Both the position numbers and the translations under genes were made by a program. The notes under the pieces are model-generated. The model was not told the DNA's origin and made no database searches. It worked only from the letters and a program-made list of their open reading frames with translations. Shown piece by piece: positions 1-7,682 of a DNA stretch of 49,957 nucleotides. The stretch is from positions 1 through 49,957 of the forward strand of contig JAISIA010000061.1 in NCBI GenBank assembly GCA_031262295.1. The letters run 5' to 3'. Source of the stretch: Bacteroidales bacterium (GTDB lineage: Bacteria > Bacteroidota > Bacteroidia > Bacteroidales > P3). Positions within the stretch are counted from its first letter, which is position 1; each line of letters begins with the position of its first letter.

Positions 1-16
1 CTTATTTTTCCAGAAA

Positions 17-100
17 AAAACGAAGAAATATTTAAATAAAACGCTGTTTTATTTTGCTAAAACGAAGAAATAATTTACTAAAACGAAGATTTATTTAAAG
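17..100. repeat. 21-bp phased array, copy 1
   Basis: AAAAC boxes end at 21, 42, 63 and 84, exactly 21 bp apart. The second unit is the dyad AAAAC-GCT-GTTTT and the others begin AAAACGAAG. Confidence 0.9.
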
Positions 101-173
101 ATAATAAACTAATAATAAGCAAATTATCTTGTAATAAAAAATAAAAATAAGTTGTGGGAAAATTTTTATGCTT

Positions 174-232
174 TTGCCTTAAAAGAAACTTTGTTTTGGG
201 CAAAGATACAAAAAAGATTTGATATATGCAAA
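174..232 (-). promoter_or_regulatory. Element promoter, copy 1
   Basis: On the minus strand TTTG (232-229) is followed after 20 bp by TATCTTTG (208-201), a full Bacteroidota promoter. TTGCC (174-178) and GGCAA (199-203) form a 30-bp dyad overlapping the -7 box. Transcription would run through the array towards base 1. Confidence 0.7.
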
Positions 233-263
233 TGGGGTTTTCCAAATTGGGGTGTTCAGAACT

Positions 264-289
264 TTAACATTTGAAGGAAAAAATGTTAA
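264..289. promoter_or_regulatory. 9-bp dyad upstream of element promoter, copy 1
   Basis: TTAACATTT (264-272) and AAATGTTAA (281-289) form a perfect inverted repeat with an 8-nt centre, 31 bp upstream of the -33 box. The same dyad, loop size and distance recur in copies 2, 4, 5 and 6, so it is more likely an operator-type site than a chance hairpin. Confidence 0.65.
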
Positions 290-324
290 AAATTTTTTGA
301 AAATACATTTTCACATATCCAATA

Positions 325-713
325 ACTATTAGTTATTTTACATAATTCTATTATTGAAAAATTTATTTTTAATAAAAAAAACAATAATCAACGATATTTT
401 TTCAAAGAATAAGAAGAAATTCCTAATGATTGATTGCCGACATTTCTTCGTTTTATTTTTGATAATATAATGATTTAATTTATTGATAATTGAAAAATAA
501 TTATTTTTTGCTTAATTATTAGATATTCAAAGGGGAATATTCAATTATTTTTATTCAAATATGAGCATATTTTTGCTTATAAATTTATTTTAAATGTATA
601 AAAACTTGAATTTTCTTGGTTAAGAAAAAAAATCTTTATATCTTTGCCGACTAATTCTAAAAAGATTAGGCAATTTTAACACTAGTATTTATTAAAGTAA
701 AAATTTTAAGAAA
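325..713. other. AT-rich leader region of HU gene
   Basis: No gene is visible here. The stretch is very AT-rich, holds a lone array-like unit (TTTCTTCGTTTTA near 443-455) and the TTGCCGACA string near 434-442, then the HU promoter and a roughly 60-nt leader. Confidence 0.6.
616..673 (+). promoter_or_regulatory. HU promoter with TTGCC/GGCAA dyad
   Basis: TTG (616-618), 20 bp, TATCTTTG (639-646) matches the Bacteroidota promoter. TTGCC (644-648) and GGCAA (669-673) form a dyad of 30 bp total span, the same as in element copies 1, 2, 4 and 5. The core TTTATATCTTTGCCGA is shared with copies 2 and 4. Co-regulation with the element is an inference. Confidence 0.7.
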
Positions 714-998
714 ATGACAAAAGCAGACATCGTATCTTTGATAGCAAAGAAAACAGGATTAGAAAAAGTAGCAGTACAAGAAGTTGTAGAAACATTCATG
801 GTTGTTATGAAAGAATCTATGGGTGCAGGTAAAAACGTGTATCTAAGAGGTTTTGGTAGTTTCATAATAAAACGTAGAGCAGAAAAAACAGGAAGAAATA
901 TATCTAAAAACACAACAGTTATTATTCCTGCTCACAACATTCCTTCATTTAAGCCATCTAAGACTTTTATGAATTTAGTTAAAAAACAAGTAAAATAA
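714..998 (+). CDS. HU-family nucleoid DNA-binding protein
   Basis: A 94-residue protein of usual HU/IHF length. These small dimers bend and wrap DNA in the nucleoid. It begins MTKADIVSLIAKKTGL, the typical helical start. The family signature GFGSFIIKRR lies at about residues 46-55, leading into the DNA-clasping arm with the intercalation region RNISKNTTVIIPAHN, and a lysine-rich end follows. It is the first gene of a unit that continues with the bS22-like protein and RNase G. A good Bacteroidota promoter lies about 70 bp upstream. Whether it acts as homodimeric HU or as a partner of another HU/IHF subunit cannot be told. The family call is certain. Confidence 0.95.
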   Translation: MTKADIVSLIAKKTGLEKVAVQEVVETFMVVMKESMGAGKNVYLRGFGSFIIKRRAEKTGRNISKNTTVIIPAHNIPSFKPSKTFMNLVKKQVK

Positions 999-1006
999 TT
1001 GGAAAT

Positions 1007-1096
1007 ATGCCAAGCGGAAAGAAGAGAAAAGGCCATAAAATGGCTACTCATAAAAGAAAGAAGAGACTAAGAAAGAATAGGCATAAGAAGAAGTAG
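1007..1096 (+). CDS. Tiny basic ribosomal protein, bS22/mS38-like (AURKAIP1/COX24 domain)
   Basis: A 29-residue ORF starting ATG CCA AGC GGA and ending AAG AAG AAG TAG. More than half of the residues are Lys, Arg or His, with the core ATHKRKKRLRKNRHKKK. I recognise this as the short AURKAIP1/COX24 (DUF1713) protein that is often encoded near HU or RNase G in Bacteroidota. It is related to mitochondrial mS38 and mycobacterial bS22, which bind the small ribosomal subunit. It sits 8 bp after HU and 25 bp before RNase G, so it is co-transcribed with them. It is shorter than usual gene-calling cut-offs and easily missed. Confidence 0.85.
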   Translation: MPSGKKRKGHKMATHKRKKRLRKNRHKKK

Positions 1097-1121
1097 AAGT
1101 TGTTTGTAACACAGCCCATAA

Positions 1122-2678
1122 ATGAATAAAGACTTAATAATAGATGCAAATAGTTTAGGGGTTGAAATAGCTTTACTTGAAGACAAACGTTTGGTGGAAC
1201 TTCACCAAGAAAAGACTGAAAGTAGTCATTTAGTTGGTGATGTTTATCTGGGGGTAGTTAAGAAAATTATGCCCGGATTAAATGCTGCCTTTGTTGATGT
1301 AGGACATAGCAAGGATGCATTCCTACATTACCTTGATTTAGGACTACAATTCAATACTCTAAGCAAATTTACCTCTAATTTGATCAGCGGAGACCCTCAA
1401 AAAGCTGTCATTCCAAAGATGAAATTAGAGGCTTCTTTGGAAAAAAGTGGAAAGATCTCAACTGTATTAAAGCAAGGTCAAGCCGTATTAGTACAAGTTG
1501 CCAAAGAAGCAATATCAACTAAGGGACCAAGATTAACTTCCGAGATTTCATTTGCAGGAAGATTCTTGGTCATTATGCCATTTTCCAACAAAATATCCGT
1601 ATCTTCAAAGATAAAAAGTATTGAGGAAAGGAATCGTTTAAGAAGATTGGTAAATAGCATTCGCCCAAATAACTTTGGAGTAATAATAAGAACATCTGCC
1701 GAAGGTAAGAATGTGGCAGAATTGGATTTGGATTTAAAAGACCTACTTGCAAAATGGGAGGTAATATATAGAAAATTACCTAAGACAACTCCAATAGCTA
1801 AATTAGTTTCTGAAATAGATAAGTCTTCTGCTATTTTAAGGGATATGCTATCTTCTGACTTTACCAATATCTTTGTAAATAATGTTGAATTATATGAAGA
1901 ATTAAAGAAAGATATAAAGAACATATATCCCGACAAAGACGACCTTTTAAAACTATATAAGCTAAAAACTCCAATATTCGATCAGTTTGGTGTCACTAAC
2001 CAAATAAGGAATTCCTTTGGTAAGGTGGTGACAATACGCTCAGGAATTTATCTTGTAATAGAGCAAACTGAGGCTATGTGTGTCATTGATGTTAATTCAG
2101 GACACAGAACCAAATCTGCAAACGACCAAGAAGAAAATGCCCTTATAGTAAATATGGAAGCAGCCGAAGAGGTTGCAAGACAAATGCGACTAAGAGATAT
2201 AGGCGGATTAATAGTTATTGATTTTATTGATTTGCATCTTCAAAGCAATAGGAAAATACTTTATGATAAGGTTTGTCAATTAATGAAACAAGATAAGGCT
2301 CGGCACACTGTGTTGCCATTATCAAAGTTTTGTCTAATGCAAATAACACGTCAAAGAGTTAGACCAATAATTAGTTTTGATGTATCTGAGATTTGTCCTG
2401 TTTGTGGTGGAAGTGGAAAGATAAAATCTTCGGTTATAGTTATTGATGAAATAGAAAACGATTTAAAATTCCTTGTTAGAGGACAAAATGAAAAGAAACT
2501 CACTCTTATAATACATCCTTTTGTTTATGCCTATTTAGTAAAAGGATTGTTAAAATCAATTAAGAGAAAGTGGGAAAAGAAATATAAAACCAAACTAAAA
2601 TTGCAAGAGGATTCCAATTTTAGTTTATTGGAATACCAATTCTTAAATTCCAATAACGAAATAATTAAATTGCAATAG
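1122..2678 (+). CDS. rng: Ribonuclease G/E family endoribonuclease
   Basis: A 518-residue protein of RNase G type, without the long C-terminal scaffold of RNase E. The family cuts single-stranded, 5'-monophosphate RNA in rRNA maturation and mRNA decay. An S1 RNA-binding domain covers about residues 37-150, with the typical GDVYLGVVKKIMPGLNAAFV start. The magnesium-binding catalytic aspartates are in VIDVNSG (D323) and LIVIDFIDL (D367). The zinc-link CPVCGGSG lies at 425-432. It follows HU and the bS22-like gene with a 25-bp gap, a pairing that links nucleoid and ribosome genes with RNA processing. Start: ATG at 1122. No damage is seen. Confidence 0.95.
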   Translation: MNKDLIIDANSLGVEIALLEDKRLVELHQEKTESSHLVGDVYLGVVKKIMPGLNAAFVDVGHSKDAFLHYLDLGLQFNTLSKFTSNLISGDPQKAVIPKMKLEASLEKSGKISTVLKQGQAVLVQVAKEAISTKGPRLTSEISFAGRFLVIMPFSNKISVSSKIKSIEERNRLRRLVNSIRPNNFGVIIRTSAEGKNVAELDLDLKDLLAKWEVIYRKLPKTTPIAKLVSEIDKSSAILRDMLSSDFTNIFVNNVELYEELKKDIKNIYPDKDDLLKLYKLKTPIFDQFGVTNQIRNSFGKVVTIRSGIYLVIEQTEAMCVIDVNSGHRTKSANDQEENALIVNMEAAEEVARQMRLRDIGGLIVIDFIDLHLQSNRKILYDKVCQLMKQDKARHTVLPLSKFCLMQITRQRVRPIISFDVSEICPVCGGSGKIKSSVIVIDEIENDLKFLVRGQNEKKLTLIIHPFVYAYLVKGLLKSIKRKWEKKYKTKLKLQEDSNFSLLEYQFLNSNNEIIKLQ

Positions 2679-2724
2679 CAAAAAATTATTCTAAGAACAC
2701 AAGGAAAAAATTTCACAAAAGAAA

Positions 2725-3849
2725 ATGAAGAAAATCCTTACAATAATTGGTGCTCGCCCTCAAATAATCAAATCTTCTGCAATTAGTAGGGCAATAAAAA
2801 CCCATTTTAGTGAAGTTTTCTCTGAGGTTGTCTTGCACACAGGACAGCACTATGATGAAAATATGTCGGATGTTTTCTTTTCTGAATTAGAAATTCCCTA
2901 TCCAAAATACAATCTTAAAGTTGGAAGTCTCTCTCATGGTGAGCAGACTGCAAAAATGATTGAGGGGATAGAAGAGGTCTTAGTTAAAGAAAAGCCGCAA
3001 GGAGTTATAATTTACGGAGACACCAATTCAACCCTTGCAGGTGCTATTGCAGCAAGCAAAATGCTTATTCCCGTAATTCATATTGAGGCAGGCTTACGTT
3101 CTTTTGATAAAACCATGCCCGAAGAAATTAATAGGGTTGTTTCAGATCATTGTTCTACCTTGTTGTTTTGCCCATCTTCTACGGGATATAATAATCTTAT
3201 AAGGGAGGGATTCAATAAAAAAATATATGAAAAGCCCACAATAAATAATCCCAATGTTTATCTAACAGGGGATATTATGTATGATAATACCCTATATTTT
3301 TCAAAAAAGGCAAGCAAAAGAAAGACTCCTTTGAGTATTTACGATGATTTCATTCTCTGTACCATTCATCGCAATTCAAATACCGATAATAAAGAAAACT
3401 TATTAGAGATATTCTCTGCCATAAAAGCAATTTCAGAAAACCAAACTATTGTTTTGCCCCTACATCCTCGCACCAAAAAGATGTTAAGTGAGCTTTTACC
3501 TTCTTTTTTTGAGGAAATACAAAGCAATAATAATATAAAAATTATTCCCCCTGTATCATTTTTGGATATGATTTACTTAGAAACAAAAGCCAAATTAATA
3601 ATAACAGATTCGGGAGGGGTACAAAAGGAGGCGTATTTCCTAAAAAAACCTTCTGTTATTTTGCGTCCCCAAACAGAATGGGTAGAAATAATTGAATGTG
3701 GTAATGCTTTGTTGGCTGGTAAATCATATAATAAGATAATAGAAAGCACAAATTGGTTTATAAATAATCCTCCAAAGGCTTACCCTAATTATTTTGGTGA
3801 TGGACAATCTTCAAAATTTATATTGGATAAAATAAATAAATGTTTATAA
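2725..3849 (+). CDS. wecB: UDP-N-acetylglucosamine 2-epimerase (non-hydrolysing)
   Basis: A 374-residue protein of the WecB family, which interconverts UDP-GlcNAc and UDP-ManNAc in the cytoplasm for surface polysaccharide synthesis. The N-terminus has the nucleotide-fold GARPQIIK. Family motifs seen in order are HTGQHYD, YGDTNSTLAG, HIEAGLRSFD, MPEEINR, CTIHR and ITDSGGVQKEA. These contain the residues used in catalysis and uridine binding in the family. It lies 46 bp after rng and its last codons touch the next gene, so it belongs to the same run. There is no UDP-ManNAc dehydrogenase next to it, so the final sugar is not defined by context. Confidence 0.93.
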   Translation: MKKILTIIGARPQIIKSSAISRAIKTHFSEVFSEVVLHTGQHYDENMSDVFFSELEIPYPKYNLKVGSLSHGEQTAKMIEGIEEVLVKEKPQGVIIYGDTNSTLAGAIAASKMLIPVIHIEAGLRSFDKTMPEEINRVVSDHCSTLLFCPSSTGYNNLIREGFNKKIYEKPTINNPNVYLTGDIMYDNTLYFSKKASKRKTPLSIYDDFILCTIHRNSNTDNKENLLEIFSAIKAISENQTIVLPLHPRTKKMLSELLPSFFEEIQSNNNIKIIPPVSFLDMIYLETKAKLIITDSGGVQKEAYFLKKPSVILRPQTEWVEIIECGNALLAGKSYNKIIESTNWFINNPPKAYPNYFGDGQSSKFILDKINKCL

Positions 3850-3851
3850 AA

Positions 3852-4829
3852 ATGAACACAATTGAACAATTACAACTTTTAGCAATAGAAATAATAGAGA
3901 AGGAAAATTTTAATTATGAACCCAAAAGTCTTTTTCTTCCTATTGAATATGCAATGCATCAAGGAGGGAAAAGAGTTCGTCCTTTTTTAGTTTTGCTCTC
4001 TTGTGATTGTTTTTCAAAAGATGTTTCTCTTGCTAAGTATTCTGCAATTGCAATAGAGATACTTCATAATTTTACCTTATTACACGATGATATAATGGAC
4101 AATTCCCCTCTTAGAAGAGGTAAGGAGACGGTTTATAAGAAATATTCAATAAATAGTGCCATACTTTCTGGCGATGCAATGTTCGCCTTAGCTATAAATA
4201 AGGTAATGGAAACTCCAAAAAAGGAAATTACTCCTTTTTTGGCACAAGAGATTTGTCTTGCTTCAATTGAAATATGTAAGGGACAGGCTTTGGATATGTC
4301 TTTTGAAGAAAGAGATGATGTAGAAATAGAGGAATATATAGATATGGTGCGTTTAAAAACCTCTGTTTTGTTGGGCTGTGCTCTAAAACTTGGAGCAATT
4401 TGTGCAAAAGCAAGCAAGGAGGAACAAGAAATTATATATTCATTTGGAGAAAAACTTGGTATTGCATTCCAAATTCAAGATGATATTTTAGATTGTTGGT
4501 CAAATGTATCAACATTTGGAAAGATTGTTGGAAGAGATATTTTGGATAAAAAGAAAACCTTTCTATACCTAAAAGCACTTTCTCTTTTAAAGGATGAGAA
4601 AAAAGAAAATTTTAAACAACTATACAATTCTTCCTTTGAAAATAATGAGGAAAAAATCTTTAAAGTAAAACAAATATACGAAGAATTAAATATAAGAGAT
4701 ATTGCCTTTAATGAAAGTTTATCCTATACCAATGAAGCAATGGAAATGGTAAAAAGATTATCTATTGATGAAAGTAAAGCAGAAAATTTAATTACCTTTG
4801 CAAATATTCTACTTGGTAGAGAAAAATAA
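3852..4829 (+). CDS. Trans-polyprenyl diphosphate synthase, probably short chain
   Basis: A polyprenyl synthetase of 325 residues from ATG 3852 (an ATG at 3840 would overlap wecB and add four residues). It condenses isopentenyl diphosphate with allylic diphosphates. Both aspartate motifs are present: DDIMD in HNFTLLHDDIMD (first) and DDILD in FQIQDDILD (second), with GGKRVRP and the RRG after the first motif. A phenylalanine lies five residues before the first motif. In this superfamily an aromatic residue there usually limits the product to C15-C20, so a farnesyl or geranylgeranyl product is more likely than a quinone side chain. That last step is inference. Confidence 0.9.
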   Translation: MNTIEQLQLLAIEIIEKENFNYEPKSLFLPIEYAMHQGGKRVRPFLVLLSCDCFSKDVSLAKYSAIAIEILHNFTLLHDDIMDNSPLRRGKETVYKKYSINSAILSGDAMFALAINKVMETPKKEITPFLAQEICLASIEICKGQALDMSFEERDDVEIEEYIDMVRLKTSVLLGCALKLGAICAKASKEEQEIIYSFGEKLGIAFQIQDDILDCWSNVSTFGKIVGRDILDKKKTFLYLKALSLLKDEKKENFKQLYNSSFENNEEKIFKVKQIYEELNIRDIAFNESLSYTNEAMEMVKRLSIDESKAENLITFANILLGREK

Positions 4830-4848
4830 AACAATAAAATAAAGAAAA

Positions 4849-5532
4849 ATGGAAAATTTATCAAACGAATTTAAACTATACGCTGTAAAACACAGAAAAA
4901 TCAATAGTCTAACCTTAGATCGCTACAGCAAAAACGCATATATAAATCCCACAATAATTGAAGAAAGACAGCTAAACGTTGCACAGATGGACGTTTTTTC
5001 TCGTCTTATGATGGAAAGAATAATATTCCTTGGGACCGCAATAGATGATGATGTTGCAAATATAATACAGGCACAATTATTGTTTTTAGAAAGTGTAGAT
5101 TCTCAAAGAGACATTCAAATATATTTAAACTCTCCAGGAGGTTATGTTCATGCTGGATTAGGAATTTACGATACTATGCAATATATTTCTCCTGATGTTG
5201 CAACAATATGCACAGGTCTTGCAGCATCTATGGGATCTGTTCTTCTATGTGCAGGAGCTAAGGGAAAACGTTCTTCTTTGGAACATTCAAGAGTTATGAT
5301 TCATCAACCACTTGGAGGAGCAGAAGGACAGGCTTCCGATATTGAGATAGCTGCAAGAGAGATTCTAAAAACCAAAAAAGAATTATATTCCATTATATCT
5401 AAACATTCAGGTCAAAAAATTGAGAAAGTAGAGAAAGATGGTGATAGAGATTTTTGGATGACTGCACAAGAGGCAAAGAAATATGGAATGATTGATGAAA
5501 TACTTGTAAGAAAACAAGACAAAGAAAAATAA
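4849..5532 (+). CDS. clpP: ATP-dependent Clp protease proteolytic subunit
   Basis: A 227-residue serine peptidase that forms the tetradecameric ClpP barrel and degrades proteins fed by ClpX-type ATPases. The triad is complete: S127 in GLAASMGS, H152 in MIHQP and D201 in DRDFWM. The oxyanion region NSPGG is at 94-98. The N-terminal stretch before the core (about 40 residues) is longer than in E. coli, as is common for Bacteroidota ClpP. It lies 19 bp after the prenyl synthase. No clpX or tig neighbour is present, unlike the usual tig-clpP-clpX order, so those partners must lie elsewhere. Confidence 0.96.
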   Translation: MENLSNEFKLYAVKHRKINSLTLDRYSKNAYINPTIIEERQLNVAQMDVFSRLMMERIIFLGTAIDDDVANIIQAQLLFLESVDSQRDIQIYLNSPGGYVHAGLGIYDTMQYISPDVATICTGLAASMGSVLLCAGAKGKRSSLEHSRVMIHQPLGGAEGQASDIEIAAREILKTKKELYSIISKHSGQKIEKVEKDGDRDFWMTAQEAKKYGMIDEILVRKQDKEK

Positions 5533-5628
5533 TTTATCTTTCCTAATTCTTTTTCCATAACCTAATAATAGAAAATAAAGAATATATATATAGAAAACTA
5601 TAAAAAGATTATCTAATAAGGGAGAATT

Positions 5629-6177
5629 ATGTGCAAGAAAAACGAAAAACTTTCATTAGATAGCCTAAATCGTATCAGCGTTCAAGAGTTTAAAAATGCT
5701 GAAAAATATCCCTTAATTGTAGTATTGGACAATATTAGAAGTATGAATAATGTTGGTTCAATATTTAGAAGCTCCGATGCTTTTCTAATTCAAGAGATAT
5801 TTCTTTGCGGAATCACTCCTCAACCTCCTCATAGGGAAATAAACAAAACAGCATTGGGTTCAACTCAAAGTGTTGCTTGGAGATATTTTTCCTCAACAAT
5901 GGATGCTATAAATTTATTAAAGGACGAGGGATACCTAATTTGCAGTATAGAACAAGCAACAAATAGTATCCCTTTGCAAGAATTTAAGGTTGAAAATAAT
6001 CAGAAAATAGCCATAATTCTGGGAAATGAGGTAGAGGGAGTAGAACAAAAGATAGTGGATTCCTCTAATTGCGTTATTGAAATTACACAATACGGAACAA
6101 AACACTCATTAAATGTTTCCGTAACAGCAGGAATTGTTCTATGGCATATTCAAAATGAGATTTTATCACAAAAATAA
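5629..6177 (+). CDS. TrmH/SpoU-family RNA 2'-O-methyltransferase
   Basis: A 182-residue SPOUT methyltransferase that transfers a methyl group from S-adenosylmethionine to a ribose in tRNA or rRNA. The three family motifs are visible: DNIRSMNNVGSIFRSSDAF (motif 1, catalytic Arg/Asn region), AIILGNEVEGV (motif 2) and SLNVSVTAGIVLW (motif 3), which form the trefoil knot. It lacks the extra N-terminal RNA-binding domain of RlmB, so the target is uncertain. ATG 5629 has GGGAGA just upstream. It is the last plus gene before element copy 2 and faces the hydrolase convergently. Confidence 0.9.
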   Translation: MCKKNEKLSLDSLNRISVQEFKNAEKYPLIVVLDNIRSMNNVGSIFRSSDAFLIQEIFLCGITPQPPHREINKTALGSTQSVAWRYFSSTMDAINLLKDEGYLICSIEQATNSIPLQEFKVENNQKIAIILGNEVEGVEQKIVDSSNCVIEITQYGTKHSLNVSVTAGIVLWHIQNEILSQK

Positions 6178-6182
6178 AATAT

Positions 6183-6208
6183 TTAACATTTTTTTCGTCA
6201 AATGTTAA
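6183..6208. promoter_or_regulatory. 9-bp dyad upstream of element promoter, copy 2
   Basis: TTAACATTT (6183-6191), 8 nt, AAATGTTAA (6200-6208), 29 bp before the -33 box. The centre differs in sequence from copy 1 but not in length. Confidence 0.65.
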
Positions 6209-6237
6209 ATTCAAAATTTCAAAACTGAAATTTCCTG

Positions 6238-6296
6238 TTTGCTTTTTTGAAAATAATTTTATATCTTTGCCGAAACAAAGCCTTATTAAGAGGCAA
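6238..6296 (+). promoter_or_regulatory. Element promoter, copy 2
   Basis: TTTG (6238-6241), 20 bp, TATCTTTG (6262-6269). The dyad TTGCC (6267-6271) / GGCAA (6292-6296) spans 30 bp. It reads into the array and towards the 3' end of the hydrolase gene, so no mRNA depends on it. Confidence 0.7.
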
Positions 6297-6382
6297 AAAA
6301 CATAATATTTTCCCCATAACTTATTTTTATTTTTGACAACAAGATAATAGATTAATTATTAGCTTATTATCTTTGAATAAAT

Positions 6383-6480
6383 CTTCGTTTTAGAAAAATA
6401 AAACAGCGTTTTAGAAAATTATTTCTTCGTTTTAACAAATTAAAACAGCGTTTTATTTAAAGAAATCTTCGTTTTTTTCT
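6383..6480. repeat. 21-bp phased array, copy 2 (five units)
   Basis: GTTTT boxes start at 6387, 6408, 6429, 6450 and 6471, all exactly 21 bp apart, alternating CTTCG and CAGCG. Two units form the dyad AAAACAGCGTTTT. Confidence 0.92.
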
Positions 6481-6775
6481 TTAAAAATTAGAATTTGGGT
6501 TTTTTAATGAAAAATCTGGAAAAATATATTAAAATTTCCATAAATCGTATTGAGAATGACGTATTTGAGGGTGTAGAAAAATTTTAACAAATTTTTGCAT
6601 AGTAAAAATTGAAATTTTGAATGAAATGTTAAAAATTGTTAAATTTTGGCGAAAAAATTTACTAAAGTGTTAAAAAAGGGGTAAAAAAAGGGTATGAAAT
6701 GTTAAATAATTTGTAAAAAAGTAGTATTTTATATGAAAAATATTCAAAAAGGCTTTATTTTTCTAAGGTTGCTCT

Positions 6776-7543
6776 TTATATGGAAAGAAATTTTATGACC
6801 TCATTAATTAAAAAAGCTGGATTATCTCTTTGAATCCAGTGCCCCGAATTAGGTACATTAATTATTGAAGAATTGATATAAATTTTGTTAAATTTTTTTT
6901 CATCTTCATTATTTATGTAATTGGAGTTTTCTCCCTTTAATAAAAGTGTAGGAATTGATGTTTGTTTTACATCAATATTGGATAAAACCTTAGGAAAGTC
7001 TCTTGCAAGTATGGGTATGGCAGCTCTCCAAGAAAATTTTCCTTTTATTGTTTTTATATTTTTAAGAATTAGAAAACACATATCCCTATCAATACCCTTA
7101 CTTAATAAGTAATTGCTTATATCACTCATCCTATTAAATGAAGAAAAATTTAAGTTGAGTAATTCCTTACAAAGAATTTTATTTTCTTTTGTAAGGGGAT
7201 ATTTCTTAAAATGAATATCAACCACAATTAATGCCTTAAAATAGGAGGGAGAAATTCTTTGCATAGTCATAGCAATCTTGCCTCCCATTGAATGTCCCAT
7301 TAATATGGGATTTTTTAATTTTTTTTCCTTGCAAAGAAATATAAGAATGTTGGCTATTTCTTCGTATGAAAATTCCTCTAAGTGAAAACTTCTTCCAAAA
7401 AGAGGAATATCGGGTACAATTACATTATAGTTTTGGGTAGAAAAATACTTTGCAACATTTATCCAATAGTCGCTTAATCCCAAGTATCCGTGCAAAATTA
7501 TAAGTGGTCTTCCACTTCCATACTCCCTAAAAAAGAATTCCAT
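6776..7543 (-). CDS. Alpha/beta-hydrolase fold esterase
   Basis: A 255-residue soluble alpha/beta hydrolase. It shows the oxyanion motif ILHGYLG (residues 17-23), the nucleophile elbow GHSMGG (S85) and a C-terminal histidine in NSGHWIQRDNP; an acid lies between them, probably in the LLLKGENSNYI stretch. The set resembles the YbfF-like esterases, but substrate cannot be predicted. It is a single minus-strand gene, convergent with the methyltransferase gene and divergent from rnfA. A -7 candidate TACCTTTG (7602-7595, minus) lies about 50 bp upstream, with no clear -33 box. Confidence 0.85.
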   Translation of the reverse strand: MEFFFREYGSGRPLIILHGYLGLSDYWINVAKYFSTQNYNVIVPDIPLFGRSFHLEEFSYEEIANILIFLCKEKKLKNPILMGHSMGGKIAMTMQRISPSYFKALIVVDIHFKKYPLTKENKILCKELLNLNFSSFNRMSDISNYLLSKGIDRDMCFLILKNIKTIKGKFSWRAAIPILARDFPKVLSNIDVKQTSIPTLLLKGENSNYINNEDEKKFNKIYINSSIINVPNSGHWIQRDNPAFLINEVIKFLSI

Positions 7544-7594
7544 TTTCCCTTACAATATATAATGTATAAAAAGATTTGTATTCAAAATAGGCAA

Positions 7595-7602
7595 CAAAGG
7601 TA
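7595..7602 (-). promoter_or_regulatory. Candidate -7 box for the hydrolase gene
   Basis: TACCTTTG on the minus strand fits TAnnTTTG and lies 50 bp before the start codon. The -33 region is poor, so this is weak. Confidence 0.35.
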
Positions 7603-7622
7603 TAAATTAAAGATTACATATT

Positions 7623-7653
7623 TTTGGTATGATGTAAATTTTAATTAGTTTTG
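7623..7653 (+). promoter_or_regulatory. rnfA promoter
   Basis: TTTG (7623-7626), 19 bp, TAGTTTTG (7646-7653), then a 29-bp leader to the ATG. It makes rnfA the first gene of its own unit. Confidence 0.65.
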
Positions 7654-7682
7654 CACTTTAAAATAAAAATAATAGTAGGACT

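Larger units (their letters stand above)
1..324 (+). repeat. Intergenic element copy 1, cut by window start
   Basis: This is the array-and-promoter half of the dispersed element. From left to right it holds four 21-bp array units, a spacer, the minus-strand promoter, the stretch AAATGGGGTTTTCC (230-243) typical of subfamily 2, and the 9-bp dyad. It matches copies 5 and 6 almost base for base over 190-300. The other half would lie before base 1. Strand + here means the array precedes the promoter on the plus strand. Confidence 0.85.
6180..6708 (-). repeat. Intergenic element copy 2 (subfamily 1, near complete)
   Basis: Inverted relative to the other copies. Order on plus: 9-bp dyad, promoter, spacer, five-unit 21-bp array, and the TTAACA-rich end with GGGGTAAAAAAAGGG. 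The ends carry a perfect 14-bp inverted repeat: ATTCAAAATTTCAA (6209-6222) and TTGAAATTTTGAAT (6609-6622). It lies between two convergent genes, with no ORF of note. Confidence 0.88.

Noticed and set aside
174..203. RNA hairpin at the 5' end of element transcripts (TTGCC/GGCAA)
   Set aside because: The first arm overlaps the -7 box and would lie upstream of the start site, so it can only act as a DNA dyad.
325..713. Replication origin near the HU gene
   Set aside because: AT-rich with repeats, but I found no DnaA-box cluster, no dnaA, dnaN or gidA gene.
6180..6708. Insertion sequence
   Set aside because: No transposase frame in any copy and no clear target-site duplication; a non-autonomous element is still possible.
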